A DNA stretch of 64,000 nt, from contig NZ_JAKJSC010000001.1 of assembly GCF_029029525.1 (NCBI RefSeq), positions 2,454,987-2,518,986 of the forward strand, read 5' to 3'. Source of the DNA: Labilibaculum sp. DW002 (lineage in GTDB: Bacteria > Bacteroidota > Bacteroidia > Bacteroidales > Marinifilaceae). A program made the position numbers and the translations under genes. The notes beneath the pieces were generated by a model that was given only the letters and a program-made list of their open reading frames with translations, had not been told where the DNA came from and made no database searches. Below are positions 37,373 to 47,329 of the stretch, one piece after another (the stretch's first letter is position 1; every line of letters starts with the position of its first letter).

Positions 37373-38395
37373 TTATCTCATTAGGAATGAGAAATTATTC
37401 ACATTTTTAAGAGCAACACCTGTTCCTCTTGCAACAGCTCTCAAAGGATCTTCAGCAATATGGAATGGAATATTTAGTTTGTTCATCAAACGCTTATCTA
37501 GGCCACGAAGTAGCGCACCACCACCAGCTAGGTAAATTCCACGGTTTACAATATCTGCGTACAATTCAGGAGGTGTTTGCTCCAATGCGCTTAGAATTGC
37601 AATCTCAATTTTAGAGATCGATTTTTCCAGACAATGTGCAATCTCCTGATATGAAACAGGAATCTCAATTGGAAGAGCTGTCATCTGATTTGGTCCTTGA
37701 ACACGGAAATCAGTTGGTGGTTCTTCTAATTCAGAAAGTGCAGACCCAACATGAATCTTGATATCTTCAGCTGTACGCTCACCAATTTTGATATTGTGTT
37801 GATGACGCATGTATTCTTGAATATCAGCAGTTAAATCATCACCAGCAATACGAATAGATTTATTCGTAACAATACCTCCAAGTGAGATAACCGCAATTTC
37901 AGTTGTACCACCTCCTATATCCACGACCATGTTTCCTTCAGGGGCTTCAACATCGATTCCAATACCAATAGCAGCAGCCATTGGCTCATAAATCATGTAA
38001 ACATCTCTACCTCCGGCATGTTCCGATGAGTCACGAACGGCACGCATTTCAACCTCGGTACTACCCGATGGAATACATATTACCATTCTTAACGAAGGAG
38101 GAAACAGACGTGGTTTTTTGTTGATCATTTTGATCATCCCACGAATCATTTGTTCGGCAGCATTAAAGTCTGCAATTACACCATCGCGTAGCGGACGGAT
38201 TGTACGAAGATTATCGTGAGTTTTACCTTGCATTTGGCGTGCTTTCTCGCCAATAGCTACCATCTTCTCGGTGCGTCGGTCTAATGCCACAATCGAAGGC
38301 TCGTCAACCACAATCTTATCATCGCAAATGATGATTGTGTTTGCCGTTCCCAGGTCGATGGCAATTTCCTGTGTCATGAATGAAAAAAATCCCAT
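37373..38395 (-). CDS. mreB: Rod-shape-determining actin-like protein MreB
   Basis: Actin-family ATPase that organises side-wall synthesis under the inner membrane. 340 residues. Phosphate-1 motif IDLGTANTI at about 13-21, phosphate-2 VVDIGGGTTEIAVIS, and the adenosine motif LAGGGALLRGLD are clear. It heads the mreBCD block and lies 30 bases downstream of purH, so the purine gene may share its transcript. Confidence 0.97.
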   Translation of the reverse strand: MGFFSFMTQEIAIDLGTANTIIICDDKIVVDEPSIVALDRRTEKMVAIGEKARQMQGKTHDNLRTIRPLRDGVIADFNAAEQMIRGMIKMINKKPRLFPPSLRMVICIPSGSTEVEMRAVRDSSEHAGGRDVYMIYEPMAAAIGIGIDVEAPEGNMVVDIGGGTTEIAVISLGGIVTNKSIRIAGDDLTADIQEYMRHQHNIKIGERTAEDIKIHVGSALSELEEPPTDFRVQGPNQMTALPIEIPVSYQEIAHCLEKSISKIEIAILSALEQTPPELYADIVNRGIYLAGGGALLRGLDKRLMNKLNIPFHIAEDPLRAVARGTGVALKNVNNFSFLMR

Positions 38396-38425
38396 ATAGT
38401 CGTTATATTTCTCTGTTATCTTATT

Positions 38426-39958
38426 TTAATGTTTAAAGTGACGCATTCCAGTAAACACCATCGCAATACCATATTTATTGGCTAAGTCGATAGATTCCTG
38501 ATCGCGAATTGAACCTCCAGGTTGAATGATTGCTGTAATTCCTGCTTCGTTTGCAGCTTCAACACAATCGCCGAAAGGGAAAAAGGCATCTGATGCCATA
38601 GCACTTCCTTTGATGTTTTCGCCACCTTGACGAATTGCATTTTCTAAAGCCCAAATGCGACTAACTTGTCCTGGCCCAACACCAGTTGTAGTCTTGTCCT
38701 TAGCAATTGCAATACCATTCGATTTAGCATGTTTCACTGCTTTCCAAGCAAACATTAAATCTTCCATTTCTTTTTCTGATGGCTGACGTTCTGTTACAAC
38801 TTTCAACTCATCCTTAATTAATTTCTGATCTTGTTCCTGGATTAATAATCCTCCCAGCACAGTACGTGCTTTAAAGGTTGAATATCCGGTTTTTAAGATT
38901 TCCGGAAGCTCCAATAATCTTACATTCTTTTTCTTGGTTAATATCTCAAGTGCTTCAGCACTGAATGATGGAGCAACAATAACTTCTAAGAAGATTTTGT
39001 TCATAATTTCAGCTGTTGCAGCATCAATCTCACGGTTTGAAGCAACAATACCTCCGAAGATTGAAACAGGATCAGCCTCATAAGCTTTCTTAAATGCTTC
39101 AGCGATAGTTTCGGCACTACCAATTCCACACGGATTAGCATGCTTAGCTGCAACAATAGTCGGCTCGCTGTATTCTTTTAATGTTTCAAGAGCACCATCG
39201 GTGTCACCAATATTGTTGTATGAAAGTTCCTTACCATGAAGCTTGTTTGCTGCAGTAAGTGTTCCTTCAGTTTCTTTAATTTGAGCATAGAAACTAGCTT
39301 GCTGATGTGGGTTTTCACCATATCTTAAATCTTGCTTCTTCTCGTAAGTTAAAGTGATCGTATCCGGAGATTTAATATCCAGTTTAGTGTTGAAATAGTT
39401 TGAAATTAAAGCATCGTAGTGTGCAGTATGTTGAAATACTTTAGCTGCTAAGTACTCTTTAGTTTCGAAACTAGTTTCGCCTTTTTCTTTAAGTTCTGCA
39501 ATAACAGTATCGTAATCTTTAGGATCTGTAATAACAGAAACAAAATTGTAGTTTTTTGCAGCAGCTCTAAGCATTGTTGGTCCACCTATGTCAATATTTT
39601 CAACAATATCTTCATGGCTTGATTTCGGATTCAAAACAGTTTCCTTAAAAGGATAAAGGTTACAAACAACGATATCGATTGGATCGATTCCCAACTCTTT
39701 CATTTGTTTCTGATGCATTTCGTTATCACGAATTGCAAGTATACCACCTTCAACATGTGGATGAATTGTTTTTAAACGTCCATCAAAACATTCTGGAAAT
39801 TGAGTTAAGTCTGAAATATCCATAACTGGAATTCCCTCAGCCTTAAATTTTGCAGAAGTACCACCAGTAGAAATAATTTCCCATCCTAGTTTGTCTAGTT
39901 CTCTAGCAAATTCAACAACATTTGTCTTATCAAATACACTGATTAGAGCTCTTTTCAT
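38426..39958 (-). CDS. purH: Bifunctional AICAR transformylase/IMP cyclohydrolase
   Basis: Last two steps of IMP synthesis. 510 residues. The N-terminal cyclohydrolase domain has STGGTSAKFKAEGI (about 36-49) and the HP(H)VEGGILA segment. The C-terminal transformylase shows RYGENPHQQASFY, the catalytic Lys-His pair in AAKHANPCGIG, and SNGIAIAKD. Both halves are complete. Upstream of the mre genes on the same strand with a 30-base gap. Confidence 0.97.
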   Translation of the reverse strand: MKRALISVFDKTNVVEFARELDKLGWEIISTGGTSAKFKAEGIPVMDISDLTQFPECFDGRLKTIHPHVEGGILAIRDNEMHQKQMKELGIDPIDIVVCNLYPFKETVLNPKSSHEDIVENIDIGGPTMLRAAAKNYNFVSVITDPKDYDTVIAELKEKGETSFETKEYLAAKVFQHTAHYDALISNYFNTKLDIKSPDTITLTYEKKQDLRYGENPHQQASFYAQIKETEGTLTAANKLHGKELSYNNIGDTDGALETLKEYSEPTIVAAKHANPCGIGSAETIAEAFKKAYEADPVSIFGGIVASNREIDAATAEIMNKIFLEVIVAPSFSAEALEILTKKKNVRLLELPEILKTGYSTFKARTVLGGLLIQEQDQKLIKDELKVVTERQPSEKEMEDLMFAWKAVKHAKSNGIAIAKDKTTTGVGPGQVSRIWALENAIRQGGENIKGSAMASDAFFPFGDCVEAANEAGITAIIQPGGSIRDQESIDLANKYGIAMVFTGMRHFKH

Positions 39959-40119
39959 GATTCGTTTTTTGGGGTAATTTTATAAAATGGTATCAATTAA
40001 TTTTTCCTTCGAAAAATAATCTCGGCTCCTCAATCTTGCAAATAATTCAATTACAACAACTTACATCAATCTCAAAAACCTCATGCAAAGTTAAGAAAAA
40101 CCTAAAAAAATACGTCCTC

Positions 40120-40146
40120 AAAAAAAGATTTTTATTCATCTTTTTT
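40120..40146 (-). terminator. Possible weak terminator of rsmA-mgtE
   Basis: A 9-base-pair AT-rich stem (40121-40129 with 40138-40146) with T runs on both sides, between mgtE and purH. It has little GC and may not be strong. The rest of the 282-base gap shows a minus-strand TAACTTTG (40086-40093) that could be a purH -7 box, and nothing else. Confidence 0.4.
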
Positions 40147-40240
40147 CCAAAATCATAATATAGGGAATTGTTTACAATAAAATGCGACTTTCTTTTCTCA
40201 TCTCAACTCCTTAAATTTCATTCAAACACCTTTTTGCATT

Positions 40241-41602
40241 CTAAAAAGCACTATAAAAATAGACTCCAATGGCAAGATAAATTAGAAGACCAACAATATC
40301 GTTCAATGTTGTAATAAAAGGTCCTGTAGCTAATGCCGGATCAATTTTCATTCTGTTCAACATTAAAGGAATTAGAGTTCCTGCGATTGCTGCAAATATA
40401 ATTACGGCAAATAATGCTACAGAAACGGAGATGGTTAGTGCGAACGAATCAGCGTAGAAAAAATAGTTGCATAAAAATAATAAAGAAGAACATGTTAGAC
40501 CGTTAATGATAGCTCCTCCCAATTCACGCATCAAACGACTAAATGTACTCTCAATTCCTAAAGAATTACTAGCAATACCTTGCACAATAATTGCAGATGA
40601 TTGTACTCCAACATTACCTGCCATTGCTGTGATTAGAGGTATGAAGAAGGCAAGTTTGGCATTATCTGCTAATCCATTTTCATGAATAGAAATGACCATT
40701 GCCGCTAAAATACCACCTGCCAAACCAATCAGCAACCATGGTAAACGGGCTCGGGTTTGTAGCCAAATGGAGTCATTCGCCTCAATATCTTCAGAGATAC
40801 CTGATGCCATCTGGTAATCTTTTTCTGCTTCATCACGAATGACATCAACAACATCATCAATGGTAATGCGTCCCATAAGTCGACCAATACTATCCACTAC
40901 AGGAAGTGCTACGAGGTCGTATTTCTCCATAATAAGAGATACTTCTTCCGCTGGTTCATCAGTATGAACAGACATGGCATCTGGTTCGAATATATTAATA
41001 ATCTTGGCAGAAGTTGGACTCAAAATCATCTTTTTGAGAGAGAGAGTTCCAATGAGTTTGTTGTCATCATCAACGACATAAACGTAATAAATCTCATCAA
41101 TATCTTCAGCTTGACGACTCAATTCACGGAGGCAGGTTAGAACAGTCCAGTTTTCATTGACTATAACCAACTCTTTTCCCATTAGACCACCGGCAGTATC
41201 TTCATCGTAATGAAGAAGATCTACAATATCCCCGGCGGTTTCAACATCTTCGATTTGTGAAAGGATTTCCTCCTGTTTGTCATCGGATAAGCCACCAATT
41301 AGGTCGGCAGCATCATCAGAATCCATATGGTCGATGAATTTTTTTGCAATAACCTCAACTGGAAGAGCTTTTAAAAATCTGTCTCGATCATCATCTTCCA
41401 GTTCTGCTAAAACATCAGCCGCAATATCCCCATCTAAAAGTAAATACAGAAATTTAGCTTCTTCAATGCCAAGTTCATCGTAAATTTCCGCAATATCGGC
41501 CGGATGCAATTCATCCATTAAAGCAATTGCCTCCGCTTCATTTTGTTCCTCAATAATTAGTTTAAGATCATCGATGTATTCGCGTGTTAATTCAAATTGC
41601 AT
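40241..41602 (-). CDS. mgtE: Magnesium transporter MgtE
   Basis: Magnesium channel gated by cytosolic magnesium. 453 residues: an acidic N-terminal helical domain (about 1-130), a CBS-domain pair (about 130-255) and five membrane helices (about 285-453). The first membrane helices carry RLPWLLIGLAGGILAAM and VGVQSSAIIVQGIA, with the last helix region containing DPALATGPFITTLNDIVG, the conserved MgtE pore signature. It follows rsmA by 25 bases on the same strand. Confidence 0.95.
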   Translation of the reverse strand: MQFELTREYIDDLKLIIEEQNEAEAIALMDELHPADIAEIYDELGIEEAKFLYLLLDGDIAADVLAELEDDDRDRFLKALPVEVIAKKFIDHMDSDDAADLIGGLSDDKQEEILSQIEDVETAGDIVDLLHYDEDTAGGLMGKELVIVNENWTVLTCLRELSRQAEDIDEIYYVYVVDDDNKLIGTLSLKKMILSPTSAKIINIFEPDAMSVHTDEPAEEVSLIMEKYDLVALPVVDSIGRLMGRITIDDVVDVIRDEAEKDYQMASGISEDIEANDSIWLQTRARLPWLLIGLAGGILAAMVISIHENGLADNAKLAFFIPLITAMAGNVGVQSSAIIVQGIASNSLGIESTFSRLMRELGGAIINGLTCSSLLFLCNYFFYADSFALTISVSVALFAVIIFAAIAGTLIPLMLNRMKIDPALATGPFITTLNDIVGLLIYLAIGVYFYSAF

Positions 41603-41627
41603 AACATCTTATTTTTTGAGTGTGTTT

Positions 41628-42419
41628 TTATTCTCTTAATTCTGAATTAATCAATTCTTCAATTTTATTTGTTAATTCTACAAATTCTTGGACAGATAAT
41701 TGCTCTGGTCTTTGTGCCATGATTTCATCGTCCAGTTTTGCGTCACCAAGAATGCTTTTAAGAGAATTTCTTAGCGTTTTACGTCGTTGGTTAAAACCTG
41801 TTTTAACGACTCGAATGAAAAATTTTTCGTCACAATTCAAATTCATTGTAGTGTTACGACTCATTCTTATTACAGCAGACTTAACCTTGGGTGGTGGATC
41901 GAAAACTTTTTCTCCAACCGTGAAAAGATAATCGATATCGTAGAAAGCTTGCATAAGTACGCTTAAAATGCCATAAGCCTTGCAGCCAGGTTTTGCAGCC
42001 ATACGTTCGGCAACTTCCTTTTGTATCATACAGACAACCTCAGGTATTTGATCTCTAAAATCAAGAACTCTGAAGAAAATTTGTGAAGAAATATTGTATG
42101 GGAAATTCCCAATAACTGAAAAAGGTTCATTAAATAATTTGGATAAATCGAATCGTAGAAAATCCTCTCCAATAATTCGACCATCAAGTTCGGGATAGTT
42201 CTCTTTTAGGTAGGCTACGGATTCAGTGTCAATTTCCACAACATGTGTTTCGAAATTGGTATTGGGTAAAAGGTATTGTGTTAGCACGCCCATTCCAGGA
42301 CCAACTTCTAATACTTTGTTTACCTTATCTCCATTCAAGCTGTCAACAATTTTCTTTGCGATATTTAAATCTTTAAGAAAATGTTGTCCTAAATTTTTCT
42401 TTGCTCTAACTTGTCCCAT
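41628..42419 (-). CDS. rsmA: 16S rRNA dimethyladenosine transferase
   Basis: Dimethylates two adjacent adenines near the 3' end of 16S rRNA. 263 residues. Seen: [19 protein letters not shown]-binding [14 protein letters not shown] and the catalytic NFPYNIS motif (NLPY in most species, NFPY being usual in this phylum), then [16 protein letters not shown]. First gene of an rsmA-mgtE pair. Confidence 0.96.
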   Translation of the reverse strand: MGQVRAKKNLGQHFLKDLNIAKKIVDSLNGDKVNKVLEVGPGMGVLTQYLLPNTNFETHVVEIDTESVAYLKENYPELDGRIIGEDFLRFDLSKLFNEPFSVIGNFPYNISSQIFFRVLDFRDQIPEVVCMIQKEVAERMAAKPGCKAYGILSVLMQAFYDIDYLFTVGEKVFDPPPKVKSAVIRMSRNTTMNLNCDEKFFIRVVKTGFNQRRKTLRNSLKSILGDAKLDDEIMAQRPEQLSVQEFVELTNKIEELINSELRE

Positions 42420-42594
42420 ATCCTTCTATATTATTACTTCTTTTACTAGCACCTCAAGTTAACAAACATTAAAAACAGAAGCTTTTCAAAGGAGATTTCA
42501 AACATTTACTTATTTTTGTAGCTCATTATCGCTCGGCAAATTTAGAACTTAATACTTGAAACCTATCGTTTCGCTGCCGAAAAATTTAAACTTC

Positions 42595-42620
42595 GTTAGA
42601 AATTAGTTCCAATTTCTAAC
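42595..42620 (+). promoter_or_regulatory. Leader hairpin upstream of the flippase-like gene
   Basis: A perfect 10-base-pair stem (42595-42604 with 42611-42620) and a 6-base loop end 16 bases before the TTG start. A TATTTTTG -7-like element lies at 42511-42518. No T run follows, so a terminator is unlikely; it may affect translation. Confidence 0.45.
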
Positions 42621-42636
42621 TTTAAAAATATTAAAA

Positions 42637-43650
42637 TTGAAGAAAAAGCTCGTTCATATCATAAAATTTTTAATCTTCTTTTCGATTAGTTCGTTTTTAT
42701 TTTGGTGGACCTATAAAGGACAAAACTTTTCAGAACTACTAACAACTCTGAAAACACAAGTTAATTATTATTGGATTTTACTATCCTTATTTTTTGGATT
42801 ATTAAGTCATATCAGCAGAACTATTCGATGGAATTTACTGATTGAATCTCTTGGCAAAAAACCCAGAACTGTAAACACTTTTCTGGCTGTAATGATCGGA
42901 TATTTCGCAAACTTATTTCTTCCTCGGATGGGAGAAATATCAAGATGTGGCTTAATTAGCAAATACGAAGATATTTCCTTCTCTAAACTAGTCGGAACAG
43001 TTGTTTTAGAACGTGTTTTAGATATTATCATGTTATTGATATTTCTTCTCATTGCCTTATCAACCCAATTTTCTATCATTGCTGATTTCTTTACTCAAAA
43101 TCCGCGTGTAAGCGAAAACCTATCAAACGTTTTTGCTTCTTCCTATACTCTTTATTTCATCATTTCAGTTTCCTTAATTATCTGGATACTCAGAAAGAAA
43201 TTTAGAGACACAATTGTATTTAAAAAAATCGACGCAACACTAAAAAACTTCGCCGATGGATTTAGAGCAATTAAAAAGCTTGAAAACAAATGGGCCTTTG
43301 TTTGGCATACTGTGTTCATATGGATCATGTATTACCTGATGACCTACATCTGTTTTTTCAGCTTTGGTTTTACCTCTAACCTTCCGGCAATTGCAGGACT
43401 AACGGTTTTCGTGATGGGAAGTTTTGGAATGGTTGCACCTGTTCAAGGTGGAATTGGAGCTTGGCATTTTATGGTAATCGGAACCTTATTGGTATACCTT
43501 CCTGAAGTTGCAAACATTGAAACAATGTCGAAAAGTTTCGCATTAGTAGTTCATGGCGCACAAACAGGAATGATTCTCATATTAGGTGCACTTTCAATAA
43601 TTGCACTTCCAATTGCCAACAGAAAATACACAAAACCAGCTAAGGCTTAA
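42637..43650 (+). CDS. Flippase-like membrane protein (LPG synthase TM region/UPF0104 family)
   Basis: 337-residue integral membrane protein with about eight helices. The LPG_synthase_TM family signature is visible: LLSHISRTIRWNLLIESLG, then FANLFLPRMGEISRCGLI and GTVVLERVLDIIMLL. Related proteins take part in lipid or glycan transfer, but no role can be fixed here. The start must be TTG: the frame closes 33 bases upstream and no ATG occurs before residue 80. Seven bases separate it from the GNAT-like gene, so they form an operon. Confidence 0.85.
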   Translation: MKKKLVHIIKFLIFFSISSFLFWWTYKGQNFSELLTTLKTQVNYYWILLSLFFGLLSHISRTIRWNLLIESLGKKPRTVNTFLAVMIGYFANLFLPRMGEISRCGLISKYEDISFSKLVGTVVLERVLDIIMLLIFLLIALSTQFSIIADFFTQNPRVSENLSNVFASSYTLYFIISVSLIIWILRKKFRDTIVFKKIDATLKNFADGFRAIKKLENKWAFVWHTVFIWIMYYLMTYICFFSFGFTSNLPAIAGLTVFVMGSFGMVAPVQGGIGAWHFMVIGTLLVYLPEVANIETMSKSFALVVHGAQTGMILILGALSIIALPIANRKYTKPAKA

Positions 43651-43657
43651 GATTGTT

Positions 43658-44839
43658 ATGAGTATCGAATTTAAAATAATAGAGGTTTGCGATGCCCAAA
43701 CAGTTAAGGAGTTCATTGAACTTCCCGTAAGACTTTACCAGAAGAAAAAAAACTGGATTCGCCCATTGGATTCTGACATTGAAAAAGTGTTTGATCCTAA
43801 GAAAAATAAAATGTTTGAACATGGAGAATGCACCAGATGGATTCTTCAAGATAAAAACAAACAAACCATTGGACGTATTGCAGCCTTTATTGATCACAAA
43901 TCAAAAGATGTAAACGAACAGCCTACTGGTGGGTTAGGATTTTTTGAATGCATTAACGATAAAAAAGCGGCATATCTACTCTTCGATACCTGCAAGCAAT
44001 GGCTCGAGAAGAAAAATATTGAGGCAATGGATGGACCAATCAACTTTGGAGAGCGACACCAATGGTGGGGACTTCATGTTGATGGTGATCACAAGCCTTT
44101 GTATTGCATGCCATACCACCTTGATTATTATCAAGAGTTTTTTGAATCGTATGGTTTTCAAATCTATTTTAAACAATACACCTATCGTGCTAAATTTGAA
44201 ATAGAAAGTTTAAGCGAAATTATTCAGTGGAAAGCAAATCGTCTTTTAAACAACCCAGATTACAAGGTTGTTCATTTCAACAAAAATAATTCGGACAAGC
44301 TAGTTAAAGATTTTGTGCAAATTTACAACGAAGCTTGGGTTAAGGAAATTCCAGGTATCGAAGGCATAACAATCGAACAAACCAAAGAGCTCTTCGATTC
44401 TTTAAAGCCAATTATGCATGAACAGCTAATGTGGTTTGCTTACTATAAAGAACAAGCAATTGGTTTTTTCATCATGTTACCAGACTTAAATGAGCTATTA
44501 CAACATCTGAATGGGAAAATGAATTTATACGCTAAAATGCGCTTCTTATACTACAAACACATTCAGAAAAATAAAAATGCAATTGGTTTAATTTTCGGTG
44601 TTGTTCCTGAATTTCAAAAAAGAGGAATTGAGGCAGCCATGATTTATGAATTTTCAAAATCTGGCAGAAAGGCAAGTTTTCCATTCTTGAACCTAGAAAT
44701 GAACTGGATTGGTGATTTCAACCCTAGAATGAGCCATTTAATGGAACACGTTGGAGCCAAAATATACAAAACTCATCACACCTATCGTAAACTTTTCGAT
44801 GATACCAAAGAGTTCAAACGCTCTGTAATTATAAAATAA
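43658..44839 (+). CDS. GNAT-like N-acetyltransferase family protein
   Basis: 393 residues from the ATG (MSIEFKIIEV) just after the preceding stop codon. An upstream extension of the frame would overlap that gene and is unlikely. The N-terminal part has PVRLYQKKKNWIRPLD and MDGPINFGERHQWWG, typical of a large uncharacterised Bacteroidota family. The C-terminal part has a GNAT acetyl-CoA-type motif, PEFQKRGIEAAMI. The acceptor substrate is unknown. Co-transcribed with the flippase-like gene; perhaps both modify lipids or envelope components (inference only). Confidence 0.78.
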   Translation: MSIEFKIIEVCDAQTVKEFIELPVRLYQKKKNWIRPLDSDIEKVFDPKKNKMFEHGECTRWILQDKNKQTIGRIAAFIDHKSKDVNEQPTGGLGFFECINDKKAAYLLFDTCKQWLEKKNIEAMDGPINFGERHQWWGLHVDGDHKPLYCMPYHLDYYQEFFESYGFQIYFKQYTYRAKFEIESLSEIIQWKANRLLNNPDYKVVHFNKNNSDKLVKDFVQIYNEAWVKEIPGIEGITIEQTKELFDSLKPIMHEQLMWFAYYKEQAIGFFIMLPDLNELLQHLNGKMNLYAKMRFLYYKHIQKNKNAIGLIFGVVPEFQKRGIEAAMIYEFSKSGRKASFPFLNLEMNWIGDFNPRMSHLMEHVGAKIYKTHHTYRKLFDDTKEFKRSVIIK

Positions 44840-44873
44840 CAAAGGCTACTCAAATGAGTAGCCTTTGTTATTT
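44836..44873. terminator. Bidirectional terminator between the GNAT gene and recQ
   Basis: A 17-base-pair perfect stem (44836-44852 with 44855-44871) between two converging genes. The first arm overlaps the GNAT stop codon region. Confidence 0.85.
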
Positions 44874-44889
44874 ATATGATCTGATTAAT

Positions 44890-47067
44890 CTACAATCCAT
44901 TTTCTGAATGATACAAAATCCGCATCAAACGAATATCTCCTTCAGTATAGTCTTCCTCTCCTAATTCATCGAGAGCTTCTTCAATACTATCTGTTTCAGC
45001 CTCATCGAAATATTCCAAAATTTCATCCTGACGATCCTCGTCTATTTTTTCTTCGACATAATACTCTAAACTCAACTTAGTACCAGAATAAACAATTGCC
45101 TCCATCTCTCTTAACAGATCAGAAAATTCCATTCCTTTTGCTTCGGCAATGTCTTCCAAATCCATCTTTCGATCGATACTCTGGATGATATAAACCTTAA
45201 ATTTTGACTTATCAACAACAGAACGAACTACCATATCCTGAGGCCTTTCAATTCCATTTTCTTCAACATGCTTCCCAATTAGGCTCACAAAATCTTTTCC
45301 AAATCGCTTAGCCTTCCCTGCTCCTACACCCTGAATATGGGATAATTCCTCAATATTTATTGGGTAATGAATCGCCATTTCCTCCAAAGATGGATCTTGA
45401 AAAACCACATATGGTGGCACCTCCTTTGTCTTAGCTACTTTTCTTCTCAAATCTTTCAACATTGAAAGCAATGCATCATCAACAGCAGCAGTTCCTGCAG
45501 CTTTAGTGGCCTCTGTGTCAATTCCATTAAAGTCATGATCATCAGTAAGCATAAAAGGAACTGGATTAGCTAAGAAATTATGTCCTTCTTTTTTAATCTT
45601 GATAACGCCGTATTGTTCAATGTCTTTTTCAATGAACATGTTGATTAATGCACGGCGGAAAACCATATTCCAAAAGTGCTGATCTTTATCTTTTCCACAA
45701 CCAAAAATTTCTAAATCGTCATGTTTGTACGATTTGGTTGAAGAGTTTGATTCACCAGTGAGAATATTGACAAGGTGATCTATCTTGAATCGTTCTTTTA
45801 CTGTTTTTACAACATTGAGAGCTTTAACAACATATTCTTCACCCTGGAATTCTTTTTTAGGATGTAGGCAATTATCACAACTTCCACAATTTTCTTCCGA
45901 ATGTGTTTCACCAAAGTAGTGAAGTAGGACGGTACGTCTACAAACTGCAGATTCGGCATACGAAACAGTTTCTAAAAGAAGCTGCTTCCCAATTTCTTGC
46001 TCAGCAATAGGTTTGCCTTGCATGAATTTTTCAAGTTTCTGAATATCTTTATAACTATAGAAAGTAAGGCAATGTCCTTCGCCACCATCTCTTCCGGCAC
46101 GTCCGGTTTCCTGATAATAACCTTCCAAACTTTTAGGAATGTCGTAGTGTATCACAAAGCGCACATCGGGCTTATCAATTCCCATTCCAAATGCGATTGT
46201 GGCGACTACAACATCGATATCTTCCATTAGGAATTTGTCCTGATTACCAGATCGGGTTGCAGAATCCATACCTGCATGATAAGGAACTGCATTAATACCA
46301 TTAACCTGTAAAGTTTCGGCAAGTTCTTCAACTTTCTTTCTGCTTAGACAGTAAATGATACCTGATTTACCTGTATTAGCACGAATGAATTTTATAATTT
46401 CTTTGGTGGCATTTACCTTAGGAAGTACTTCGTAGTATAAATTTGGCCTATTAAATGATGATTTAAAAACCAAGGCATCTAACATTCCTAAATTCTTTTG
46501 GATGTCGTGCTGAACTTTTGGAGTTGCAGTTGCAGTTAATGCGATTATTGGAGCTTTCCCAATTTCCTCAACTATAGGTCTGATTTTACGATATTCTGGA
46601 CGAAAATCGTGTCCCCATTCAGAGATACAGTGAGCTTCGTCAACAGCGTAAAAAGATATCTTAATATTTTTAAGAAATTCTATATTACTCTCTTTGGTAA
46701 GAGATTCTGGTGCAACGTATAGAAGTTTGGTTCGGCCTTCAATTACATCCTCCTTTACCTTTAGTGTGGCAGATTTCGAAAGTGATGAGTTCATAAAGTG
46801 GGCAACTCCATCATCTTCCCCAAAATTTCTCATAGCATCAACCTGGTTTTTCATCAAGGCAATTAGTGGGGAGATAATAATGGCTGTTCCTTCCAGCATC
46901 ATGGCTGGTAGTTGGTAACAAAGTGATTTGCCACCACCTGTAGGCATTAGTACAAACGTGTCGTTACCACTTAAGATATTTTGAATTACTGGTTCTTGAT
47001 TTCCCTTAAAATTCTCGAATCCAAAATACTTCTTTAAATTAGTTGATAATTCAAAGTTCTGTCCCAT
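44890..47067 (-). CDS. recQ: ATP-dependent DNA helicase RecQ
   Basis: 3'-to-5' helicase of recombination and fork repair. 725 residues from the ATG (MGQNFEL); a TTG nine codons earlier is possible but less likely. Walker A TGGGKS at 43-48, DEAH box in AVDEAHCISEWGHDFR, then GRAGRDG of the second helicase domain. The zinc-binding region has CRR and CGSCDNC, followed by winged-helix and HRDC (about 525-605) domains. An acidic C-terminal tail of about 100 residues is extra. Confidence 0.95.
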   Translation of the reverse strand: MGQNFELSTNLKKYFGFENFKGNQEPVIQNILSGNDTFVLMPTGGGKSLCYQLPAMMLEGTAIIISPLIALMKNQVDAMRNFGEDDGVAHFMNSSLSKSATLKVKEDVIEGRTKLLYVAPESLTKESNIEFLKNIKISFYAVDEAHCISEWGHDFRPEYRKIRPIVEEIGKAPIIALTATATPKVQHDIQKNLGMLDALVFKSSFNRPNLYYEVLPKVNATKEIIKFIRANTGKSGIIYCLSRKKVEELAETLQVNGINAVPYHAGMDSATRSGNQDKFLMEDIDVVVATIAFGMGIDKPDVRFVIHYDIPKSLEGYYQETGRAGRDGGEGHCLTFYSYKDIQKLEKFMQGKPIAEQEIGKQLLLETVSYAESAVCRRTVLLHYFGETHSEENCGSCDNCLHPKKEFQGEEYVVKALNVVKTVKERFKIDHLVNILTGESNSSTKSYKHDDLEIFGCGKDKDQHFWNMVFRRALINMFIEKDIEQYGVIKIKKEGHNFLANPVPFMLTDDHDFNGIDTEATKAAGTAAVDDALLSMLKDLRRKVAKTKEVPPYVVFQDPSLEEMAIHYPINIEELSHIQGVGAGKAKRFGKDFVSLIGKHVEENGIERPQDMVVRSVVDKSKFKVYIIQSIDRKMDLEDIAEAKGMEFSDLLREMEAIVYSGTKLSLEYYVEEKIDEDRQDEILEYFDEAETDSIEEALDELGEEDYTEGDIRLMRILYHSENGL

Positions 47068-47277
47068 ACTTACTATTGATATGCTTTTTCCCAAAAATAT
47101 ATGCGGTCGGCTAAATTAATATTTTATTACCAACCTAAAATTTTAAATGGTAATATTTACATCACCATTCATTCCCGTATTACAAATTTCGATACTTTTG
47201 TATTTTAAATTTAGATAAACATTTGAAGAAAACAAAACCTTGAAATCTTTTAACAGCTTTTAACTGAGAATTAAAGA

Positions 47278-47305
47278 TTGATTTGTCGGACTTTGTTTAG
47301 CTTTG
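47278..47305 (+). promoter_or_regulatory. Promoter of kdsD
   Basis: TTG (47278-47280), a 17-base spacer and TAGCTTTG (47298-47305), 24 bases before the kdsD start. A second -7-like TACTTTTG lies at 47193-47200. Confidence 0.5.
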
Positions 47306-47329
47306 TGCAGACCATAAAATTCAAAAGAT

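Noticed and set aside
41277-41931. Serine-rich plus-strand frames opposite mgtE and rsmA
   Set aside because: Antisense shadows of acidic codons in clear minus-strand genes.
44836-44873. Mobile-element inverted repeat after the GNAT gene
   Set aside because: A single GC-containing hairpin between converging genes, fully explained as a bidirectional terminator.
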